From: Trueperaceae bacterium
GTDB lineage: Bacteria; Deinococcota; Deinococci; Deinococcales; Trueperaceae
Direction of reading: 5' to 3'
NCBI GenBank assembly: GCA_007121175.1
Contig: SKMG01000232.1
Span: 1-5,211 of the forward strand
Length of the DNA stretch: 5,211 nucleotides
The position numbers and the translations under genes are program-made. The notes beneath the pieces were generated by a model. That model did no database searches, had not been told where the DNA came from, and worked only from the letters and a program-made list of their open reading frames with translations. Below are positions 1 to 5,211 of this stretch, piece after piece. How positions within the stretch are numbered: position 1 is the first letter of the stretch; each line of letters begins with the position of its first letter.

Positions 1-970
1 CAGCCCGCGCGCCCCCGGGCGGACGCGCCCCTTTCGCCGCCCGCCCAGCCGCGAGCCTTCCCGAGCCGGCCGCGGCCGGCGGCGGGTCCGCCTCCTCGCT
101 CTTCAGCGGCCGCCGCAGCAGCAGCCACCAGGCGACCGCGATGATCACGACGCTGAACACCTGCGTGTAGGTGAACAGCCCGACACCGCCCGAAGCGTCG
201 AGGTAGACCCGCCATAGGAGCGGGTTGTCGCGGAACGGCTCCTCGATGACGCTGCGCAGCACCGAGTACCAGACCACCGTGTGCAGCACCACCCCGCCGT
301 GCTTGCGCGAGTTGCGCAGCGCCCAGACGATGACCCCGATGAGCAGCACGCCGACCAGCGCCCCGTAGATCTGCGTCAGGTGCACCACGCAGGGCTCGCC
401 CGCGGCGAAGGGCACGCGGCAGGCCGGCGGGAAGTTCGGCCACAGCGGATCGCCGAACACGATCCGCCCGAACTCGCCGAGCGTCGGCGTTCCCGGCTCC
501 GGCCAGCGGAAGCCGATGGCCCAGTCGGTGAGCCGGCCGCCGGTGTCGAAGCCGTTCATGAAGTTCCCGAGCCGCCCGCCGATCACACCCAACGCCATCA
601 CCGGCATCAGCACGTCGAGGTAACGCCACACGTTGTAACCCTTGTGGCGCGCGCGCCAGGCCAGCACCGCGATCACGCCAGCCACCGCCCCGTGGATGCT
701 GAGGCCGCCGTGCCAGACGGCGAAGGCGTGCCACGGGTTGCCGCCCGGGCCGAAGAAGGCACCGGGGCTCGTCAACACGTACACCACCCGCGCGCCCACC
801 AGCCCCGCGATGACCATCCAGGGCGTCATGTCGAGCAGCCACTCCGGGTCGAGCCCCCGAGCGCGCGCCTCGCGGACCGCCCAGATCGTGCCCAGCACGA
901 CGCCCAGCGCGATGAGCACGCCGTACCAACGAAGCTCGAGCGGTCCGATCGAAAGCAGGATGGGATCCAT
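1..970 (-). CDS. lgt: Prolipoprotein diacylglyceryl transferase (Lgt), 3' end cut by window edge
   Basis: Lgt is an inner-membrane enzyme that transfers diacylglycerol from phosphatidylglycerol to the lipobox cysteine of prolipoproteins. The frame reads from ATG at 970 for 323 codons without a stop and leaves the window. Visible family marks are LRWYG (Y16, matching E. coli Y26), WHGGLSIHG (H93, matching H103) and GRLGNFMNG (R133 and N136, matching R143 and N146). G144 (E. coli G154) and the R239/E243 pair in RSVIEEPFR are also present. About seven hydrophobic segments lie near residues 14-32, 48-67, 94-108, 118-135, 196-217, 228-243 and 266-286. The signature Glu (E. coli E151) is Phe141, followed by Asp142. 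After the last membrane segment comes a tail of at least 35 residues rich in Ala, Pro, Gly and Arg, so the protein exceeds the 291 residues of E. coli Lgt. It lies 62 bp after the DUF456 gene and is probably co-transcribed. Family assignment is very secure. Confidence 0.96.
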   Translation of the reverse strand, partial: MDPILLSIGPLELRWYGVLIALGVVLGTIWAVREARARGLDPEWLLDMTPWMVIAGLVGARVVYVLTSPGAFFGPGGNPWHAFAVWHGGLSIHGAVAGVIAVLAWRARHKGYNVWRYLDVLMPVMALGVIGGRLGNFMNGFDTGGRLTDWAIGFRWPEPGTPTLGEFGRIVFGDPLWPNFPPACRVPFAAGEPCVVHLTQIYGALVGVLLIGVIVWALRNSRKHGGVVLHTVVWYSVLRSVIEEPFRDNPLLWRVYLDASGGVGLFTYTQVFSVVIIAVAWWLLLRRPLKSEEADPPPAAAGSGRLAAGRAAKGARPPGGARA

Positions 971-972
971 GG

Positions 973-979
973 TCCTCCC
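973..979 (-). promoter_or_regulatory. Shine-Dalgarno of lgt, tightly spaced
   Basis: On the minus strand GGGAGGA is followed by only CC before the ATG at 970. The match to the anti-SD sequence is strong, but the spacing of 2-3 nt is shorter than the usual 5-9. No better in-frame start follows: the protein begins MDPILLSIGPLELRWYG, and the conserved Trp-Tyr is already at residues 15-16, so ATG 970 is retained. Confidence 0.6.
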
Positions 980-993
980 GCCGGGCGCGAGGG

Positions 994-1033
994 GGGCCCG
1001 GTCGCGACGCGCAGACTACCAGGCGCCGGGCCC
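994..1033 (-). repeat. Inverted repeat between the DUF456 gene and lgt
   Basis: GGGCCCGG (994-1001) and CCGGGCCC (1026-1033) are perfect 8-bp complementary arms around a 24-nt loop. One arm begins at the last base of the DUF456 stop codon, so the structure fills most of the 62-bp gap before lgt. No T-run follows on the minus strand, so it is not a classic intrinsic terminator. It could act as an attenuator or processing stem, or be a by-product of the base composition. Confidence 0.35.
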
Positions 1034-1524
1034 TAGCCGCCGAACAGCCGCACGAACGACATCACGCCGACGATGAGGACGATCACTGCCTTGCCGACGA
1101 TGCCGCCGAGCGTTCCGAGCAGGGCGCCGACGCCGGCTTTGAGCGCCTCGCTGCCGGTGCGTCCGCTGAGCGCCTCGGCGAGGCTCGCGCCCGCCAGGGC
1201 GCCGAGCAGCAGACCCCACGGCGGCAGCAGCACGAGGCCGACGAGCGCGCCTACGATGCCGCCGATCAACCCCGGACGGCGCGCGCCGAAGTAGTGCGAC
1301 CCCAGGTAGGTGCCGAGCAGGTCCACGCCCTGCGCCAGCAGCGTCAGGACCCCGACCCAGAGGATGAAGTTCAGGTCGATGCGCTCGAAGCCGGTGATCC
1401 AGCCCGCCAGGATCACGCCGATCAGCGCCGCCGGCACGGCCGGCAGGGCGGGCAGCACCACGCCGAGTGCGGCCACGGCGAGCCCGATCAGCAGCACGAT
1501 CGACGCCAGGACCTGCGCCAGCAT
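1033..1524 (-). CDS. DUF456 family small integral membrane protein
   Basis: This 163-residue, strongly hydrophobic protein has no experimentally clear function that I know of. It matches the DUF456 pattern. An N-terminal membrane hairpin (residues 3-46) carries the VLPALPAVPAAL turn. A second hydrophobic stretch (52-75) leads into GTYLGSHYFGARRPGLIGG. Glycine-rich segments follow near 85-118, with PPWGLLLGALAGASLAE. A final segment at 127-157 contains KAGVGALLGTLGGIVGK. There are no catalytic-looking charged clusters; it is probably a structural or transport-related membrane protein. ATG at 1524 sits 7 bp after the stop of the upstream MogA-like gene, and the sequence before it (AGCGCGG) is a poor Shine-Dalgarno, so translation is likely coupled to that gene. 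The stop is TAG at 1035-1033. I am fairly sure of the family but make no functional claim. Confidence 0.88.
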   Translation of the reverse strand: MLAQVLASIVLLIGLAVAALGVVLPALPAVPAALIGVILAGWITGFERIDLNFILWVGVLTLLAQGVDLLGTYLGSHYFGARRPGLIGGIVGALVGLVLLPPWGLLLGALAGASLAEALSGRTGSEALKAGVGALLGTLGGIVGKAVIVLIVGVMSFVRLFGG

Positions 1525-1531
1525 CCGCGCT

Positions 1532-2017
1532 CTACACCCCCGCCCGCCCCCGAACCACCTCGACGGCGGCCGGCAGCACCTCGAGCAGGCTCCCCAGCGC
1601 GGCCTTCGCGAGGTGCGCCTCGCTGGGCAGGTTGACGATCAGCACCCGCCGCCGCACCCCGACCACGCCGCGGGTGAGCGCCATCTCCGGGTAGATCTCG
1701 CCGGCCACCGAACGCATGCGCTCGGCGAGTCCCGGGAGCTCGCGGTCGAGCACCTCGAGCGTCGCCTCGGGCGTCCGGTCCCGCAGGCCGATGCCGATGC
1801 CGCCGCAGCTCAGCACCAGATCGACGCCCTCACCGTCGGTGAGCAGCCGCAGCCGGCTGCGGATGAGCGCCTGCTCGTCCGCGACCGCCTGGTAGTCGAC
1901 CTCGGTGAAAGGACCGCGCGCCAACAGCGCCCGCAACACGGTCATCGTCGTGTCGTCGCGCTGGACCTCGTCCTCGGGCGCCTCGACCGTGAGCCATGCC
2001 GTTCGGACCGTCAACAT
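1532..2017 (-). CDS. MogA/MoaB-like molybdopterin-binding domain protein
   Basis: This 161-residue soluble protein has the MogA/MoaB/MoeA-C fold, which in MogA adenylylates molybdopterin during molybdenum-cofactor synthesis. Supporting segments are QRDDTTMTVLRALL (residues 19-32, where the family has a RDTSG-type helix start), VADEQALI (45-52, D47 matching the first catalytic Asp of MogA), LVLSCGGIGIGLRDRTPEAT (67-86, D80 matching the second Asp) and RVLIVNLP (124-131). Two departures stand out. The usual GGTG loop is GGIG, and the usual LPGSP is LPSEA. No other Moco gene is in the window, so the role could be a divergent MogA/MoaB or an unrelated use of the fold. ATG 2017 is chosen because it starts the conserved first strand and sits just after a -10 element. 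The frame stays open upstream, but that stretch overlaps sucC antisense. It is the first gene of the leftward group. Confidence 0.88.
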   Translation of the reverse strand: MLTVRTAWLTVEAPEDEVQRDDTTMTVLRALLARGPFTEVDYQAVADEQALIRSRLRLLTDGEGVDLVLSCGGIGIGLRDRTPEATLEVLDRELPGLAERMRSVAGEIYPEMALTRGVVGVRRRVLIVNLPSEAHLAKAALGSLLEVLPAAVEVVRGRAGV

Positions 2018-2023
2018 CTGCGC

Positions 2024-2029
2024 ATCGTA
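2024..2029 (-). promoter_or_regulatory. Candidate -10 element giving a leaderless transcript of the MogA-like gene
   Basis: On the minus strand TACGAT (4 of 6 matches to TATAAT) ends 6 nt before ATG 2017. Transcription beginning 6-7 nt after a -10 box would therefore start at, or one base before, the initiation codon. No Shine-Dalgarno lies between, which fits a leaderless mRNA. No convincing -35 hexamer is visible at 17 bp spacing. Such -10-only leaderless promoters are common in Deinococcus and Actinobacteria. Confidence 0.5.
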
Positions 2030-2074
2030 GCGCGCGCCGCCCGGGCGCACCGCGGCCTGAGCCCGCGCGCCGCC

Positions 2075-2103
2075 TTGGCGCACCGCGCCCGGTCCGGTAC
2101 CGT
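2075..2103 (+). promoter_or_regulatory. Candidate sigma-70-type promoter for sucC
   Basis: TTGGCG at 2075-2080 and TACCGT at 2098-2103 are separated by exactly 17 bp, the optimal spacing. TACCGT keeps the key T, A and final T of the -10 box. The predicted start near 2110 would give a 5' leader of about 95 nt before the sucC TTG. This is the best promoter-like pair I found by eye on the plus strand of the divergent spacer. Confidence 0.45.
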
Positions 2104-2116
2104 AGGGCGGTCGAAG

Positions 2117-2135
2117 TGGCGCCCGGCGGGCGCCA
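2117..2135 (+). repeat. Perfect hairpin in the sucC leader
   Basis: TGGCGCCC (2117-2124) and GGGCGCCA (2128-2135) are perfect complements around a 3-nt GGC loop. The stem sits just downstream of the predicted sucC transcription start. It could be an operator-like dyad or a stabilising 5' stem. There is no following T-run, so it is not a terminator. In DNA this rich in GC, chance formation is possible. Confidence 0.4.
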
Positions 2136-2156
2136 GCTCGGACGCCGCGTGGCCGG

Positions 2157-2175
2157 GCGCAGCGCGCAGCTGCGC
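2157..2175 (+). repeat. Second inverted repeat in the sucC leader
   Basis: GCGCAGC (2157-2163) pairs with GCTGCGC (2169-2175) over a 5-nt loop. The same stretch contains a 12-bp perfect palindrome at 2164-2175 centred on AGCT. It ends 16 nt before the sucC Shine-Dalgarno, so folding could influence ribosome access. No function can be read from sequence alone. Confidence 0.3.
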
Positions 2176-2191
2176 ACCGGGCCGAGCGGCT

Positions 2192-2197
2192 GGAGGT
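2192..2197 (+). promoter_or_regulatory. Shine-Dalgarno deciding the TTG start of sucC
   Basis: GGAGGT lies 7 nt upstream of TTG at 2205. This is a near-perfect anti-SD match at ideal spacing and fixes the unusual TTG as the start codon. The product then begins with the family-typical [11 protein letters not shown]. Confidence 0.9.
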
Positions 2198-2204
2198 CAC
2201 CGCC

Positions 2205-3431
2205 TTGAAGATCCACGAGTACCAAGCCAAGGAGCTGCTCGCGGCGCGTGGCGCCGACGTGCCCAGCGGTCGGGTCGCGACCACGGTCGAGGAGGCGGTG
2301 GCCGCGGTGCGGCCGCTGGTCGCTGAGACCGGCAACCCGGTGGTGGTGGTCAAGTCGCAGATCCACGCCGGCGGGCGCGGCAAGGGCCGTTTCCTCGAGC
2401 ACCCCGAACTCGGCGGCGTCAACGTCGTCCTGGACGGACTCGAGGGCGGTGTCGCCGCGACTGAGGAGGCGGTCGGCGCGCTGGCCGAGCGGATGCTCGG
2501 CAGCACGTTGGTCACCCTCCAGACCGGGGCCGGCGGCAAGCGAGTCAACCGGCTCTACGTCGAGCAGGGCATCGAGGTGGCGCAGGAGCTCTACCTCTCG
2601 GTGGTGCTCGACCGCTCGAGCGGCCAAAACCTGGTCATGGCGTCGGTCGAGGGCGGCACCGAGATCGAGGAGGTCGCCGCCCAGCGGCCGGAGGCGATTC
2701 ACAAGGCGCTCATCGATCCGGCCGTGGGGCTGCTGCCATTCCAAGCGCACGCGCTCACCTACCGGCTCGGCCTGCGCGACGAGGCCGCCGCGAGCGGCCG
2801 GAGGTTCGTGACGGCGCTCGCGGCCGCGGCCGTCGAGCTCGACACCGACATGGTCGAGATCAACCCGCTGGTGGTGACCGGGCAGGGTCGGGTGATGGCG
2901 CTCGACGCCAAGGTCTCGTTCGACAAGAACGCCCTCTTCCGGCACCCGCAGCTCGCCTCCTTGCGCGACCTGAGCGAGGAGGAGCCAGCCGAGGTCGAGG
3001 CCGCCGAGTACGGCCTGTCGTTCATCAAGCTCAGCGGCACCATCGGCTGCCTGGTGAACGGCGCCGGGCTGGCGATGGCGACCATGGACACGATCAAGGA
3101 GGTCGGCGGCGAGCCGGCGAACTTCCTCGACGTCGGCGGCGGCGCCACGGTCGAGAACGTCACCGCCGCGTTCGAGATCATCACGCGCGACCCCAACGTG
3201 CGGGGCATCTTCGTCAACATCTTCGGCGGCATCATGCGCTGCGACACCATCGCCACCGGCGTCCTCCAGGCCGTCCGCAACGTCGGCCTGCAGGTTCCGC
3301 TGGTGGTGCGTCTGGAGGGGACCAACGTGGAGCTCGGCAAGCGCATCATCGAGGAGGCCGAGTTGCCGGGCCTGGTGGTCGCCGACAGCATGAAGGACGG
3401 CGCGAAGGCCATCGTGGAGCTGGCCCGATGA
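2205..3431 (+). CDS. sucC: Succinyl-CoA synthetase (ADP-forming) beta subunit
   Basis: SucC is the ATP-grasp subunit of succinyl-CoA synthetase, which converts succinyl-CoA, ADP and phosphate to succinate, CoA and ATP in the cytoplasmic TCA cycle. The 408-residue protein starts with HEYQAKELL. It shows the nucleotide-binding [13 protein letters not shown] (K50 and GRG 57-59, matching E. coli K46 and 53-55). Metal ligands N220 in EINPLVV and D234 in LDAKVSFD are present. The C-terminal ligase/CoA domain has [12 protein letters not shown] (N285, matching the succinate-binding N264), [14 protein letters not shown] (301-314), [10 protein letters not shown] (339-347) and [10 protein letters not shown]. 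It is about 20 residues longer than E. coli SucC (388), mostly in the stretch after GGRGK (residues 61-90). The start is TTG with a strong Shine-Dalgarno; ATGA overlap with sucD implies coupled translation and equal subunit output. Assignment is secure. Confidence 0.98.
   Translation: MKIHEYQAKELLAARGADVPSGRVATTVEEAVAAVRPLVAETGNPVVVVKSQIHAGGRGKGRFLEHPELGGVNVVLDGLEGGVAATEEAVGALAERMLGSTLVTLQTGAGGKRVNRLYVEQGIEVAQELYLSVVLDRSSGQNLVMASVEGGTEIEEVAAQRPEAIHKALIDPAVGLLPFQAHALTYRLGLRDEAAASGRRFVTALAAAAVELDTDMVEINPLVVTGQGRVMALDAKVSFDKNALFRHPQLASLRDLSEEEPAEVEAAEYGLSFIKLSGTIGCLVNGAGLAMATMDTIKEVGGEPANFLDVGGGATVENVTAAFEIITRDPNVRGIFVNIFGGIMRCDTIATGVLQAVRNVGLQVPLVVRLEGTNVELGKRIIEEAELPGLVVADSMKDGAKAIVELAR
3416..3419 (+). 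promoter_or_regulatory. Shine-Dalgarno of sucD inside the sucC 3' end
   Basis: GGAG lies 8 nt before the sucD ATG at 3428, within the last codons of sucC. Together with the ATGA overlap (3428-3431) it supports this start and translational coupling of the two subunits. Confidence 0.65.
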
Positions 3432-4366
3432 GCATCCTCGTCGGGGCCGACACCCGGCTGCTACTCCAGGGCTTGGGCGGGGCGGGTCGCTTCCACATCG
3501 ACCGCTCGATCGCCTACGGGACCGAAGTGGTAGCAGCGACCCATCCCAAGCGGGCCGGCGAGGTCGAGCCGTTCGAAGGCGAGATCGACCCCAGCGGCGT
3601 CCCCGGGCGCGCTGGCGGCTACCGGGTCGAGTTGCCGATCTTCGCCACCGTGCGCGACGCCGTCGCCGCGACCGGCGCCAATGCCTCGGTCGTCTTCGTA
3701 CCGCCGCCGTTCGCGGCCGACGCGATCATGGAGGCCGCCGAGGCCGAGCTCGAGCTGGTGGTCACCATCACCGAGGGCATCCCGATCCAGGACATGGTCA
3801 AGGTCAAGCGCTATCTCGAGGGTAGACGCACCCGGCTGATCGGCCCGAACTGCCCGGGCGTCATCACCCCTCGAGCCTGCCGCATCGGCATCATGCCCGG
3901 CTACATCCATCGCCCGGGCCGCGTCGGGGTGGTCAGCCGCTCTGGGACGCTCACCTACGAGGCCGTCAAGCAGCTCAGCGACAACGGCCTGGGGCAGAGC
4001 AGCGCGGTCGGCATCGGCGGCGATCCGGTCAACGGCACCTCCTTCGTCGACGTGCTCAGGCTGTTCCAGGACGACCCGGCGACCGAGGCGGTGCTGATGA
4101 TCGGCGAGATCGGCGGCACCGCCGAGGAGGAGGCCGCTGCCTTCATGCGCGAGCACGTGCGCAAGCCGGTCGCCGCCTTCGTCGCCGGCACCACCGCCCC
4201 GCCCGGCAAGCGCATGGGGCACGCGGGCGCGATCATCTCCGGCGGCGCCGGCACCGCCGCCGAGAAGATCAGCGCGCTGGAGGGCGCCGGCGCCGTCGTG
4301 GCGCTCACCCCGTCGGACATGGGCGAGGCGGTGCTCGACGCCATGCGGCGCGCCGGGCTCGGCTGA
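3428..4366 (+). CDS. sucD: Succinyl-CoA synthetase alpha subunit with altered CoA-binding loop
   Basis: SucD binds CoA and carries the histidine that is transiently phosphorylated in the succinyl-CoA synthetase reaction. The 312-residue protein keeps the catalytic core: ITEGIP (114-119), IGPNCPG (138-144), SRSGTLTYE (170-178), GIGGDP (195-200), MIGEIGG with E227, and [10 protein letters not shown] with active-site H265 (E. coli H247). The N-terminal CoA domain is unusual. Where the family has GFTGSQGTFH, this protein has GLGGAGRFH (residues 15-23), one residue shorter and without the Thr. The TPGKGG stretch is THPKRAG (38-44), placing Arg42 at the CoA-contacting Lys43. About 19 extra residues (45-68 against five in E. 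coli) follow before LPIF. This explains most of the excess over the 289 residues of E. coli SucD. The reading frame is intact, so this is unlikely to be a simple frameshift. Paired with sucC, it is almost certainly functional. Confidence 0.97.
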   Translation: MSILVGADTRLLLQGLGGAGRFHIDRSIAYGTEVVAATHPKRAGEVEPFEGEIDPSGVPGRAGGYRVELPIFATVRDAVAATGANASVVFVPPPFAADAIMEAAEAELELVVTITEGIPIQDMVKVKRYLEGRRTRLIGPNCPGVITPRACRIGIMPGYIHRPGRVGVVSRSGTLTYEAVKQLSDNGLGQSSAVGIGGDPVNGTSFVDVLRLFQDDPATEAVLMIGEIGGTAEEEAAAFMREHVRKPVAAFVAGTTAPPGKRMGHAGAIISGGAGTAAEKISALEGAGAVVALTPSDMGEAVLDAMRRAGLG

Positions 4367-4393
4367 CGCAGCGAGCCTGCGGCCGAAACGCAC

Positions 4394-5211
4394 GTGGACC
4401 CCGCAGCGGGAAGAGGCCGCTTCGCACCGAGCCCGACGGGCGACTTGCACCTGGGCAACGCCCGCACCGCGCTGCTCGCCTGGGCCCGCGCCCGCAGTCT
4501 GGGTCAGGCGTTCGTGATGCGCGTCGAGGACCTCGACGGGCCGCGGACGGTCGCGTCCGCGCTCGACGGGAACCTCGAGGAGCTGCGCTGGCTGGGCCTG
4601 GAGTGGGACGAGGGACCCGACGTCGGTGGCGAGTACGGCCCCTACCGGCAGTCGCAGCGCGGCGCGCGCTACCAGCGGGCGCTCGAGACGCTGGGCGCGC
4701 GGGGCGAGCTCTTCGCCTGCTACCTCTCGAGGCGCGACTTGCGGGAGGTCGCCTCGGCGCCGCACGGGCCCGCCGGTCCGGTCTACGGGCCGGCCGAGCG
4801 CGAGCGCAGCGAGCGTCTGGCCGCCGATCGCAGGGCGGCCGGCCGCCCCTTCAGCCTGCGCTTCCAGCCCGCTCCAGGCCGACTGACGCTGCACGACGCC
4901 CTGCGCGGCCGGGTGGCCTTCGACGTCGAGCGCGACGTCGGCGCGCCGGTGGTGCGCCGCGCCGACGGGCTCTGGGCCTACGCGCTGGCGGTGGTCGTCG
5001 ACGACGCCGCCATGAGCATCACCGAGGTGGTGCGCGGCGACGACCTGCTGCCGGCCACCGGCGCTCAGCTGGCGCTCTCTCGCTCGCTCAGCCTCACGCC
5101 GCCGCGTTACCTCCACGTGCCGCTGCTGCTCGACGAGGCCGGCGAGCGCCTCGCGAAGCGGCGCGGGGACCGCACGCTGCGTTCGCTGCGCGCCGCCGGA
5201 GCCGATCCGGC
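4394..5211 (+). CDS. gluQ: Glutamyl-Q tRNA(Asp) synthetase (GluQRS), 3' end cut by window edge
   Basis: GluQRS is a truncated relative of the GluRS catalytic domain; it activates glutamate and attaches it to queuosine at position 34 of tRNA-Asp. The frame gives 272 codons without a stop; the family usually has about 290-310 residues, so only a short tail is missing. Motifs are GRFAPSPTGDLHLGN (8-22, the HIGH-type site), VEDLDGPR (44-51, where DLD marks GluQRS and DTD marks true GluRS), YRQSQR (84-89), WAYALAVVVDDA (194-205), EVVRGDDLL (211-219) and RLAKR (252-256, the KMSKS-type site). The zinc-site pattern C-x-C...Y-x3-C is reduced to C109, Leu111, Y131 and Glu135. GTG 4394 is the only usable start: the frame opens at the sucD TGA and the next ATG lies beyond the HIGH motif. 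No clear Shine-Dalgarno precedes it. The 27-bp gap after sucD suggests co-transcription. Confidence 0.93.
   Translation, partial: MDPAAGRGRFAPSPTGDLHLGNARTALLAWARARSLGQAFVMRVEDLDGPRTVASALDGNLEELRWLGLEWDEGPDVGGEYGPYRQSQRGARYQRALETLGARGELFACYLSRRDLREVASAPHGPAGPVYGPAERERSERLAADRRAAGRPFSLRFQPAPGRLTLHDALRGRVAFDVERDVGAPVVRRADGLWAYALAVVVDDAAMSITEVVRGDDLLPATGAQLALSRSLSLTPPRYLHVPLLLDEAGERLAKRRGDRTLRSLRAAGADP

Noticed and set aside
994..1033. Intrinsic terminator after the DUF456 gene
   Set aside because: The 8-bp stem has a 24-nt loop and no downstream T-run on the minus strand, and lgt follows at once in the same direction.
281..1036. A 251-residue plus-strand open frame opposite lgt
   Set aside because: It is rich in Arg, His, Pro and Gln, without domains, and lies opposite a clear Lgt reading frame; a composition shadow.
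1310..2326. A 338-residue plus-strand open frame opposite the DUF456 and MogA-like genes
   Set aside because: It has no recognisable domain and runs into the start of sucC in a different frame; both opposing minus-strand genes have clear family support.
2018..2548. A longer N-terminus for the MogA-like protein (open frame reaching 2548)
   Set aside because: The extra residues overlap sucC and its leader antisense and show no homology to the family. The conserved fold begins at ATG 2017, just after a -10 element.
1830..2945. A 371-residue minus-strand open frame across the mog-sucC spacer
   Set aside because: It overlaps sucC antisense and the MogA-like gene in another frame, and its sequence is Arg/His/Gly-rich without motifs.
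3461..5116. A 551-residue minus-strand open frame antisense to sucD and gluQ
   Set aside because: The translation is a low-complexity mix rich in Arg, Ala, Gly, Asp and His with no recognisable motif. It lies opposite two well-supported genes whose high-GC third positions suppress stops on the other strand.
4394..5211. gluQ as a truncated canonical glutamyl-tRNA synthetase (gltX)
   Set aside because: The EDLD motif in place of EDTD, the RLAKR site already by residue 256 and the SAPHG-type insert fit GluQRS, not full-length GluRS. The missing 3' end prevents a formal length check.
1..5211. Mobile element, CRISPR array, defence system or RNA gene
   Set aside because: I read both strands for transposase or integrase motifs, regular direct repeats and tRNA-like cloverleaf sequence and saw none. 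The window is fully explained by six housekeeping-type genes.

Overview
The window looks like ordinary chromosomal housekeeping DNA from a very GC-rich bacterium. I see no mobile element, CRISPR array, phage gene, toxin pair or tRNA/rRNA. The Lgt protein (loop GRLGNFMNGFDTGG, later RSVIEEPFRDNP) and an apparently leaderless -10 promoter remind me most of Deinococcota, perhaps a Truepera-like lineage. The SucCD and GluQ proteins do not decide the question. This placement is recalled by eye without any search, so treat it as a moderate-confidence hypothesis.

Layout. Two gene groups diverge from a 187-bp spacer (2018-2204). Leftward on the minus strand are a MogA/MoaB-like protein (2017-1532), a small DUF456-type membrane protein (1524-1033, 7 bp further on) and lgt (970 to beyond the left edge, after a 62-bp gap). 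Rightward on the plus strand are sucC (2205-3431, TTG start with a strong Shine-Dalgarno), sucD (3428-4366, overlapping sucC by 4 bp in an ATGA junction) and gluQ (GTG at 4394, running off the right edge). Both edge genes are incomplete at their 3' ends.

Function. SucC and SucD form succinyl-CoA synthetase, the substrate-level phosphorylation step of the TCA cycle. GluQ glutamylates the queuosine base of tRNA-Asp, so the rightward group joins a central-metabolism enzyme to a tRNA-modification enzyme. Lgt attaches diacylglycerol to prolipoproteins, the first step of lipoprotein maturation. Its upstream neighbours (a MogA-like fold and DUF456) have no obvious link to that job.

The most notable points are sequence departures in otherwise normal enzymes. 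SucD has a shortened, altered CoA-binding loop plus an insertion of about 19 residues. GluQ has lost most of its zinc-site residues. Lgt has Phe where its signature normally has Glu. The MogA-like protein has GGIG for GGTG and appears to be expressed from a leaderless transcript. Several very long open frames lie antisense to these genes; they are GC-driven shadows and are not annotated.
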